DNA of 36,126 nucleotides from Clostridia bacterium (GTDB taxonomy: Bacteria > Bacillota > Clostridia > Christensenellales > Borkfalkiaceae), in contig JAFTPE010000019.1 in the NCBI GenBank assembly GCA_017463425.1, forward strand, positions 1 to 36,126, written 5' to 3'. How positions within the stretch are numbered: position 1 is the first letter of the stretch; each line of letters begins with the position of its first letter. Positions 1 to 5,960 of this stretch are shown one piece after another. The position numbers were made by a program, and so were the translations under genes. A model generated the notes under the pieces. It saw only the letters and a list, made by a program, of their open reading frames with translations. It made no database searches and was not told where the DNA came from.

Positions 1-111
1 AAATCAAAACCACCAGTTAAACTGGTGGTATGCACTGGCCCTTCAAGGGCATAATACTGGCTGAGCCTTAAGGCTCATTGAAAGGTTTGCCAACCGCAAA
101 ACAATCTCAGG

Positions 112-136
112 CAGCCGCTGAAGCGGCTGTCTTTTT
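112..136 (+). terminator. Terminator-like hairpin at the tnpA 3' end
   Basis: CAGCCGCT (112-119) pairs with AGCGGCTG (122-129) and is followed by TCTTTTT on the plus strand. It lies just past the tnpA stop codon, so it may block transcription entering from the outside on the plus strand. IS200 elements are known to carry such insulating hairpins. Confidence 0.6.
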
Positions 137-605
137 ATGCCTTGTTATTCTTGCTACCCGTAAACGGGTCTATGTATTCTTTCAAACTCAGTTGGTCGGC
201 TACTATATCTTCCTGCAACTGATTCCTTACATATTCCGCTATTTTCTTTTCGTTCCTACCTACCGTATCTACATAGTATCCGCGACACCAAAAATGTCGA
301 TTTCCGTACTTGTATTTTAGGTTTGCATGCCTATCGAAAATCATTAGTGAACTTTTTCCTTTGAGGTATCCCATGAATTGTGCTACGCTCAAATGGGGCG
401 GTATTGCCACCAGCATATGTATATGGTCTGGGCATGCTTCTGCCTCTATGATTTCCACTCCTTTCGCTTCGCACAATTTTCGCAGTATCTTTCCTACATC
501 TTCTTTTATCCTACCATATATTTCTTGTCTACGATATTTTGGACAAAATACGATATGATACTTGCAATTCCATTTTGTATGTGATAAACTATTTATGTCA
601 TTCAT
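135..605 (-). CDS. tnpA: IS200/IS605 family transposase TnpA (Y1 HUH single-strand transposase)
   Basis: A 156-residue protein of normal length for IS200 transposases. The metal-binding HUH motif is His61-Ile-His63 in the context PDHIHML, and the likely catalytic tyrosine is Tyr125 in IAEYVRNQ. The family acts as a dimer that cuts and rejoins single-stranded DNA at subterminal hairpins, usually on the lagging-strand template during replication. The start ATG (603-605) follows an AGGAGG site that lies in one arm of a 15-bp inverted repeat, which suggests translational repression. The reading frame is intact. It is the only gene in the element. Confidence 0.92.
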   Translation of the reverse strand: MNDINSLSHTKWNCKYHIVFCPKYRRQEIYGRIKEDVGKILRKLCEAKGVEIIEAEACPDHIHMLVAIPPHLSVAQFMGYLKGKSSLMIFDRHANLKYKYGNRHFWCRGYYVDTVGRNEKKIAEYVRNQLQEDIVADQLSLKEYIDPFTGSKNNKA

Positions 606-609
606 TGAC

Positions 610-672
610 TAATCCTCCTGTGTTTTCTTATTGTGGTTGGCAAACCCACTTTATTATAACACAGGAGGATTA
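610..672 (-). promoter_or_regulatory. tnpA ribosome-binding-site sequestering stem
   Basis: TAATCCTCCTGTGTT (minus strand, 672-658) is a perfect 15-nt complement of AACACAGGAGGATTA (624-610), which holds the AGGAGG site of tnpA. A transcript containing both arms would bury the ribosome binding site. A second small hairpin (633-649) sits in the loop. The layout matches the known translational repression of IS200-family transposases. Confidence 0.75.
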
Positions 673-682
673 CTTTTGCTAA
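653..682 (-). promoter_or_regulatory. Candidate tnpA promoter inside the element
   Basis: On the minus strand a perfect TATAAT (658-653) has a weak TTAGCA (682-677) 18 bp upstream. Transcription would begin near 646, downstream of the distal arm of the RBS-sequestering stem. Native transcripts would therefore lack the inhibitory arm while transcripts reading in from outside would carry it. The -10 is clear and the -35 is poor. Confidence 0.4.
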
Positions 683-740
683 AGCTTTTTTAATACCACC
701 ACTTCAAGTGGTGGTTAATTTCCGCTAAAGGCTACAATTG

Positions 741-770
741 AACAGAGGTCGAATCGTTTCGACCTCTGTT
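741..770. terminator. Hairpin between IS200 and the sigma-factor operon
   Basis: A 13-bp perfect stem (AACAGAGGTCGAA at 741-753, complement at 758-770) has a four-base loop. It sits downstream of the minus-strand sigma-factor operon and is its likely terminator, although the T-run is short on that strand. On the plus strand it is followed by TTCATTTT. Confidence 0.6.
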
Positions 771-812
771 TTCATTTTGCGTTATTGCATTTAGAATTGT
801 TTTCAAAGTGAT

Positions 813-1175
813 TTATCGATTGATTTTAATCAAAACCCGTATGCCGTCCTCATCTACAAACACGCGTTCTTCACACACCGAACGTACTAAGAACAAGCCC
901 CTGCCGTGTTCGGAATATACCTCGGCGCAAGGCTGTTTTTCAAGCGGATAAAAAGGTGAATCGGATAGAATTTTCAATTCTAAAAACCCGTCTTTAATTT
1001 CACCGCAAAGCCGCGCCTTTCCGTTCGCGTGGCGTAAAACGTTGCCAAGCAATTCGCAAGCGACCAGCTTGCTGTCGAAAATATCGTCGGAAGACACGTT
1101 TTGCGCGAGAAGAAATTCGCACAGCGTATTGACTGCCCGTTGCAACGTCGCATGATTTTCTACGTCAAAAAACAT
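813..1175 (-). CDS. RsbW/SpoIIAB-like serine kinase, anti-sigma factor
   Basis: A 120-residue GHKL-fold ATPase of anti-sigma-factor size. The N-box is intact (Glu41 to Asn45 in ELLGNVLRHA), as is the G2 glycine box (HGRGLFLV, about 90-97). The G1 box is divergent: Asp72 is kept in LSDSPF but the usual following glycines are not. Proteins of this family bind their sigma factor and phosphorylate the partner STAS protein on serine, giving partner switching. It is the last gene of the module, 35 bp after the sigma-factor gene. Because the other RsbW-like gene at 1951-2310 lacks its ATP-binding residues, this is the likely active kinase. Confidence 0.8.
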   Translation of the reverse strand: MFFDVENHATLQRAVNTLCEFLLAQNVSSDDIFDSKLVACELLGNVLRHANGKARLCGEIKDGFLELKILSDSPFYPLEKQPCAEVYSEHGRGLFLVRSVCEERVFVDEDGIRVLIKINR

Positions 1176-1210
1176 AACCTTCCTCCTTTGATTTTATTAC
1201 GATATCCTCG

Positions 1211-1945
1211 TCAAATACTCTCTTTTAATTTCTCTTTCAATTTCGCCAACAATTTTCTTTCCATACGCGATACAAACATTTGTGATACACCAAGTTTTTT
1301 TGCCGTGTCGCTCTGTGACAATTCGTCTACGTATCGATATTTGACAAGCGCCTTTTCCGTATCCGAAAAATCTTTCATCACCGCGCGGAGAGTTTCTTTC
1401 GTTTCAAATTCTTCATACGAATCCTCTCCGTCAGAAAGTAACGAATATAACGAACTCGATTCGCCCTCCTCGTTGCTTGCCATACCGTCCAGCGACACCG
1501 TTCCGTTCACTTCCAAGGCGCGCACCACGTCTTCTTCCGAAAGTTTTAATGCGTCCGCAATCGTTTTCACCTTTGGCTTGACTCCATTCGTTGCCTCGTA
1601 TTCGGCGGCGTATTTCTTTACTGCGCCGCTGATTTCATTCAACCGCCGAGGCAATTTTATCATACGCGATTTATCGCGAAAATAATTTTTAATCTCCCCC
1701 GTAATGGTCGGCGTGATAAACGTCGTAAATTGCATGCCCAAAGCAGGGTCGAAACGGTCAATTCCACGCAAAAGCGCAAACGCGGCGACTTGTTTCAAGT
1801 CGTCGTATTCCACGCCACGCCCCACGAACTTTTTCGCGAGAATGTCGGCTATGTAGAGATATTTTTCGGCAATCTGGTTTCTAAGCGCAATATCGCCGCT
1901 CTCTTTGTATCGCTCAAACAGCTCGTTTATCTTTTCGTCCGTCAT
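1211..1945 (-). CDS. RNA polymerase sigma factor, SigB/SigF/SigG subfamily
   Basis: A 244-residue sigma-70 family protein lacking region 1. Region 2 spans about residues 25-95: YDDLKQVAAFALLRGIDRFDP is the core-binding part, and FTTFITPTITGEIKNYFRDKS is the -10 recognition part. Region 3 is at about 110-155, and region 4 at about 190-240 contains the helix-turn-helix LSQSDTAKKLGVSQMFVSRMERK. Length and layout match the general-stress and forespore sigma factors controlled by RsbV/RsbW partner switching. The flanking regulators support that role. It begins 5 bp after the preceding gene, so it is probably translationally coupled. The sequence does not show whether it serves stress or sporulation. 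Confidence 0.88.
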   Translation of the reverse strand: MTDEKINELFERYKESGDIALRNQIAEKYLYIADILAKKFVGRGVEYDDLKQVAAFALLRGIDRFDPALGMQFTTFITPTITGEIKNYFRDKSRMIKLPRRLNEISGAVKKYAAEYEATNGVKPKVKTIADALKLSEEDVVRALEVNGTVSLDGMASNEEGESSSLYSLLSDGEDSYEEFETKETLRAVMKDFSDTEKALVKYRYVDELSQSDTAKKLGVSQMFVSRMERKLLAKLKEKLKESI

Positions 1946-1950
1946 GACCC

Positions 1951-2310
1951 TCAGCCTTCAAAAGCAATTTTTTCTACCACTTCACCCGTGGCGTCCTTGA
2001 CAAAATCCACTTGTCCGAGCAACGCCGCAAGCAACGCGCGAGAAATTTCTTCTTCCAACGCCTCTTCTTTTTCACCGATACGTTCCTTACCGCACACCGT
2101 GCAGCCCAGCGATTCGCCGATTGTAAAATCTATAACGGCTTGACGAAATCCGTTGCGTTTTAAGATGAGCAAACTTTCGGTTACGCACACCTTGAAATCT
2201 TCCGCGGAATCCACGTCAAACCCAGCAAGAGCGCACAATCCGCCCGTCGTCAAACGAACCGTCGTTAAATATTCCCCCGTTAAAGGCAACGTTACAGAAA
2301 ATTTTTCCAT
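1951..2310 (-). CDS. Degenerate RsbW-like anti-sigma protein (probably no kinase activity)
   Basis: A 119-residue protein. The start at 2310 is chosen over an upstream ATG at 2361 because AAAGGGGTG lies just before it and homology-like sequence (MEKFSVTLPL) begins there. The N-terminal half resembles RsbW-type ATPases: FDVDSAEDFKVCVTES matches the helix leading to the N-box. The N-box asparagine position is occupied by Ile49 (ESLLIL), and no G2 glycine box is present. ATP binding is therefore unlikely. It sits between the STAS gene and the sigma gene, exactly where rsbW normally lies. It may still bind the sigma factor or STAS partner as a pseudokinase. Assignment rests on position and partial motif match. 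Confidence 0.6.
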   Translation of the reverse strand: MEKFSVTLPLTGEYLTTVRLTTGGLCALAGFDVDSAEDFKVCVTESLLILKRNGFRQAVIDFTIGESLGCTVCGKERIGEKEEALEEEISRALLAALLGQVDFVKDATGEVVEKIAFEG

Positions 2311-2327
2311 ATACACACCCCTTTGCG

Positions 2328-2636
2328 TTATTCGATTTCCATAATCGTATTCAACGAACAAATCATAAACAATTTTTTGATTTTCGGCTGCAATTTTACC
2401 AATTTCATATTCTTCCCGTCCATCTTTACCGCTTTGAGTATTTTTACGAACGTACCAAGCGTCGTGCTGTCGATAAAATCGAGAGCCTCACAATCAAACG
2501 TCAAATTGGCAGTTTCTTGTTTATACGCCGTCATGACCGCCTGATAAAACGCCTCTGCGTTTCCAAGGTCAATATCTCCCGACAGCGCAATTTCAAGATT
2601 TCCGTCTTTCAAACCTATTATTTTCACTTCTTCCAT
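2328..2636 (-). CDS. STAS-domain anti-anti-sigma factor (RsbV/SpoIIAA-like)
   Basis: A 102-residue single STAS domain. The phosphorylation site region is DFIDSTTLG, with Ser57 as the likely phosphoacceptor. In this family the unphosphorylated protein captures the anti-sigma kinase and frees the sigma factor. It is the first gene of the module, with an AGAGGA-like purine-rich RBS (GCGGAGGAAACAACC) before ATG at 2636. The upstream gap (2637-2741) contains GTTTAA at 2712-2707 and GCGTTA 14 bp downstream. This loosely resembles a SigB-type promoter and would give autoregulation, but the match is too weak to annotate. Confidence 0.85.
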   Translation of the reverse strand: MEEVKIIGLKDGNLEIALSGDIDLGNAEAFYQAVMTAYKQETANLTFDCEALDFIDSTTLGTFVKILKAVKMDGKNMKLVKLQPKIKKLFMICSLNTIMEIE

Positions 2637-2741
2637 GGTTGTTTCCTCCGCGGAATTTTTTCTTATTTTTCCTTATATTATATTTATAACGCGAAAACGG
2701 TTTTCTTTAAACACTTTCGCGCATTTTTCCTATTTTTCCCT

Positions 2742-3683
2742 CTACGCGCCTATCGGCAAACAGTTGACAAGCAACCCAATAATTACGGGCAACGCATAAC
2801 AAATTGCAATCAAAGCCAAATTCCGTTTCCATTGCCGCGTGTTTCGCAATAACACGACAAATCCCATACCTGCATTGGAACAAAGCCCTGCAAGGCAAGA
2901 CCCAAACGTAATACCGCCGCTTAAAAACGTTTCCGTCAGCACGACGCTGGACGCACAATTCGGAATCAGTCCAATCGCGCAAGCTACAAACGGCTGAGCA
3001 AATCGATTTTGGCGCATAAACTGCGCAAAAACGTCCTCGCCTACTTCGTGAATAATCCAAGTCAACACGAAATTCACAAGGAAAATAAACGCCGCCACTT
3101 TCAGCGTATGCAACAACGGATACACGAAATAATTCATAAAAGGCCGCGTTTCGTCGTGCGTACGTCCACACGAACAACGCACTTCCACGTCCTTTTCTTC
3201 CAAATACGCGCGTATAAATATTTCGTGCGTCGTATTGGGATGTTTCGCATACGTATTTTGTATTTCAACGCATACCTGCCTATGTCCTATCAACGAAATC
3301 AAACCGTCCGCTACGTATCCTACCGCCATACCTATCAATATCTTTGCCGCCAACATAGGCAACACCCAAGCCGCGCCCTCGCCTGAGGAAAGCATAATGA
3401 TAAACGCCTCGTCGCTAGTTGCAAAAAAGATGGCGAGCAGCGTCCCCACCGTAATATATTTTTGCTCGAACAATTTCGCCGCCATTATGGAAAATCCACA
3501 TTGCGGAATCAAGCCCGTTGCCGCGCCGACGATAGGCCCTAACTTGCCCCCAAAACGATTGACTTTTGTCAAGTCAGCTTTGCTTTGCAACAACTCGATC
3601 ACGATATAAATCAACAATATCCAAGGCAACAACGGCGCAGTATCTTTCAATGCGTGGACGAGAATTTCTATAAAATGGTCCAT
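2742..3683 (-). CDS. Putative heavy-metal exporter, ArsP_2-like 10-TM permease
   Basis: A 313-residue integral membrane protein made of two homologous halves. Each half has a Gly-Leu-Ile-Pro motif followed by cysteine: GLIPQCGFS at 57-65 and GLIPNCASS near 238. The halves are joined by a hydrophilic, probably cytoplasmic loop of about 50 residues (134-185) containing several histidines and a Cys170-Ser-Cys172...His176 cluster. The architecture fits the putative arsenic/heavy-metal permease family (ArsP_2, formerly DUF2899). Substrate cannot be fixed from sequence. The gene starts one base after tsaD ends, with its RBS (AAGGAG) inside the tsaD 3' end, so the two are co-transcribed. Confidence 0.75.
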   Translation of the reverse strand: MDHFIEILVHALKDTAPLLPWILLIYIVIELLQSKADLTKVNRFGGKLGPIVGAATGLIPQCGFSIMAAKLFEQKYITVGTLLAIFFATSDEAFIIMLSSGEGAAWVLPMLAAKILIGMAVGYVADGLISLIGHRQVCVEIQNTYAKHPNTTHEIFIRAYLEEKDVEVRCSCGRTHDETRPFMNYFVYPLLHTLKVAAFIFLVNFVLTWIIHEVGEDVFAQFMRQNRFAQPFVACAIGLIPNCASSVVLTETFLSGGITFGSCLAGLCSNAGMGFVVLLRNTRQWKRNLALIAICYALPVIIGLLVNCLPIGA

Positions 3684-3684
3684 T

Positions 3685-4773
3685 TTATTCGTTCTCCTTA
3701 CGCGCTGCGCGGCTTTGCACCGTTTCCAACGTCGCCGCCAAAGGAATGGACGCTTTTGCAGTCAAAGTCATAGGCGCAAAATTCCCCAAACGATATTGAG
3801 TCAGTCCCTCCGCCGCTATCATTGCCGCATTATCCGTACAATACCGCTTTTCAGGTAACACCAAACGCAAACCGCGCTGTTCACAAGCAGCTTTCAAACT
3901 TTCCCGAAGATAGGTATTCGCCGCAACGCCGCCTCCTGCCGTAACGCATTTTACACCCTTTTCCATTGCCGCCGCCACCGTCTTTTCCACGAGTACGTCT
4001 ATCGCCGCGCATTGGAAAGACGCCGCAACGTCCGCCTTGGAATACGGCTCGTTTTTCTGCTGTTTCGTATGGCAATAATTGATAACCGCCGTTTTTAAAC
4101 CGCTGTATGAAAAATTATACCCACCGCCGCCTTTCAACATTTTCGGCATAGCAATCACGGGTTGTCCGTCCTTTGCAACTCGTTCGATATTCGGTCCGCC
4201 GGGATATTGTAATCCAAGCACCCTTGCCACTTTATCAAACGCTTCGCCAGCCGCGTCGTCCAACGTCGCGCCCAAAATTTCAAATTCCGACTCTGTTTTG
4301 GTGTGCAAAATCGCCGTATGCCCACCGCTGGAAAGCAGAGTGATAAACGGCGGTTTTAATAAAGGACAATCCAAATATGCCGCCGCCAAATGTCCGCGGA
4401 TATGATTGACGGCAATCAACGGCTTGTTCAGCGCATATGCAAAAGCCTTTGCAAACGACACGCCCACAAGCAGCGCCCCCAACAATCCCGCGCCGTACGT
4501 TACCGCAACCGCGTCAATATCGTCGTACGTAATCCCCGCTTTTTTCACGGCGTTTTCCACCACCTGTGCCACGTAATCGGTATGCGCGCGCGAGGCAATT
4601 TCAGGTACAACCCCACCGTACAAAGCCTGAATGGAGGCAGATGATGCGATTTCGTCGGACAAAATTTTTCTACCGCGAATCACCGCCGCCGCCGTTTCGT
4701 CGCAGGAGGTTTCAATACCCAAAATCACGGGGTTTTCTTTATTCAAATCGACAGTTTTTAAAGGATTATACAT
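3685..4773 (-). CDS. tsaD: tRNA N6-adenosine threonylcarbamoyltransferase TsaD
   Basis: A 362-residue ASKHA-fold protein that transfers threonylcarbamoyl to A37 of ANN-decoding tRNAs together with TsaB, TsaC and TsaE, none of which are in the window. Signatures are LGIETSCDETAAAV (18-31), the metal-binding His124 and His128 in NHIRGHLAA, FDKVARVLGLQYPGGP, and GGGVAAN near the C-terminus. Length is slightly above the usual 335-345 residues because of about 15 extra N-terminal residues before ILGIETS. The RBS AGGTGA precedes the chosen start. It lies between prfB and a metal permease in a minus-strand run. Confidence 0.95.
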   Translation of the reverse strand: MYNPLKTVDLNKENPVILGIETSCDETAAAVIRGRKILSDEIASSASIQALYGGVVPEIASRAHTDYVAQVVENAVKKAGITYDDIDAVAVTYGAGLLGALLVGVSFAKAFAYALNKPLIAVNHIRGHLAAAYLDCPLLKPPFITLLSSGGHTAILHTKTESEFEILGATLDDAAGEAFDKVARVLGLQYPGGPNIERVAKDGQPVIAMPKMLKGGGGYNFSYSGLKTAVINYCHTKQQKNEPYSKADVAASFQCAAIDVLVEKTVAAAMEKGVKCVTAGGGVAANTYLRESLKAACEQRGLRLVLPEKRYCTDNAAMIAAEGLTQYRLGNFAPMTLTAKASIPLAATLETVQSRAARKENE

Positions 4774-4830
4774 ACTTTCACCTAAGCAAAGAGGGCAGTC
4801 AACTCGACCCTGCCCCCTCCGTTTCTTCTT

Positions 4831-5928
4831 TTACGCCTTTTTCAGATAATCGATAATAAAGCCGTGGATATCACCGTCCATCACCGCTTGGATATCCCCT
4901 TTTTCAAAGCCCGTACGGTGGTCTTTCGCCATTGTATAAGGACAGAACACGTACGAACGAATTTGCGCGCCCCATTCAATTTTCTTCACGTCGCCTTTCA
5001 TTGCCGCAGCCTCCGCTTGACGCTGTTCGATTTTCTTTTCCAACAGCTTGGCTCGCAACATTGCAAAACACATAGCCTTGTTTTGCAGTTGCGAACGCTC
5101 GTTTTGGCATTGCACCACGATACCCGTAGGGAAATGCGTGATACGCACGGCAGAGGCAACTTTGTTTACGTTTTGACCGCCTGCGCCGCCCGAATGATAA
5201 ATATCGATTCGGATATCGTCGTCGTTGATTTCCACTTCGTTATCGTCCTCAACCTCAGGCATTACTTCCAACGAACAAAACGAAGTCTGACGGCGTTTGT
5301 TTGCGTCAAAAGGGGAAATACGCACCAAACGATGCACCCCCATCTCCGCTTTCAAATACCCGTACGCATTTTCACCTTCTACGCGGAAATCTACGCTCTT
5401 AAATCCTGCGCCGTCGCCTGCCTCTCTATCGAGTTCGTACACTTTAAAGCCCATTTTTTCGCAATAGCGGCAATACATACGATACAGCATTTGACACCAA
5501 TCGCACGCCTCCGTACCGCCTGCGCCCGCGTGCAATGCGAGCATAGCGTTGTGGTTGTCGTACGGTCCTTTCAAAATGGCGCGGATACGCATATCTTCGA
5601 TATCCTTTTCCGCCGTCGAGAGCATTTCGTCCAATTCGGGAATCAAACTCTCGTCCTCGGTTTCTTCAATCAAATCAATGACGTCGTTTGCATCGGAAAG
5701 CGCGGTTGCGCCTTTTTCGTAAGAGGCAATTTTATTTCGGATTGCAGACAACTCCCGCCCGATTTTCGTGGATTTTTCCAAATCCTGCCAAACGTCGGGG
5801 TTTTCCTGTTCCTTTTCAAGTTCCGCCAAACGCGGACGTAAATGTTCGATATCCAACGCGTATTCTGCCTCTTTCAGCGTTTCGCGCATTGCCTGAATTT
5901 TTAATCTATAATCGTCTGCTTTAAACAT
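4831..5928 (-). CDS. prfB: Peptide chain release factor 2
   Basis: A 365-residue class I release factor. It has the catalytic GGQ loop (HSGGAGGQNVNKVASAVRI) that triggers peptidyl-tRNA hydrolysis, and the SPF tripeptide (VRISPFDANKRRQTSF) that reads UGA/UAA and separates RF2 from RF1. Most RF2 genes need a programmed +1 frameshift near codon 26. Here the matching region (YALDIEHLRPRLAELE) is read straight through as GCG TTG GAT with no in-frame TGA, so this autoregulation is absent. It starts 32 bp after secA. The 57-bp gap to tsaD contains a weak GGGCAG/CTGCCC hairpin. Confidence 0.95.
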   Translation of the reverse strand: MFKADDYRLKIQAMRETLKEAEYALDIEHLRPRLAELEKEQENPDVWQDLEKSTKIGRELSAIRNKIASYEKGATALSDANDVIDLIEETEDESLIPELDEMLSTAEKDIEDMRIRAILKGPYDNHNAMLALHAGAGGTEACDWCQMLYRMYCRYCEKMGFKVYELDREAGDGAGFKSVDFRVEGENAYGYLKAEMGVHRLVRISPFDANKRRQTSFCSLEVMPEVEDDNEVEINDDDIRIDIYHSGGAGGQNVNKVASAVRITHFPTGIVVQCQNERSQLQNKAMCFAMLRAKLLEKKIEQRQAEAAAMKGDVKKIEWGAQIRSYVFCPYTMAKDHRTGFEKGDIQAVMDGDIHGFIIDYLKKA

Positions 5929-5960
5929 ATATTTTCCTTTACGTTTCTATTTTTCTCGCC

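Larger units (their letters stand above)
1..720 (-). mobile_element. IS200-type insertion sequence (IS200/IS605 family), tnpA only
   Basis: A single small tyrosine transposase gene lies between two similar subterminal hairpins. One is at 9-29 (10-bp stem, one-base loop, arm ACCACCAGTT). The other is at 695-715 (10-bp stem, one-base loop, arm ACCACCACTT). Hairpins instead of long terminal inverted repeats, and the lack of a tnpB gene, are typical of IS200-type elements, which move as single-stranded DNA. Further hairpins sit at 38-50, 62-77 and 112-129 downstream of tnpA. The exact ends are not resolved: the element may extend slightly past base 1, and no target duplication is expected for this family. 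Confidence 0.85.

Noticed and set aside
2637-2741. SigB-type autoregulatory promoter upstream of the sigma module
   Set aside because: GTTTAA is present but the matching -10 is weak, so I mention it only in the gene entry and do not annotate it.
4864-5841. Plus-strand open frame of about 325 codons opposite prfB
   Set aside because: Antisense shadow of the conserved prfB gene with abnormal His/Phe/Arg-rich composition.
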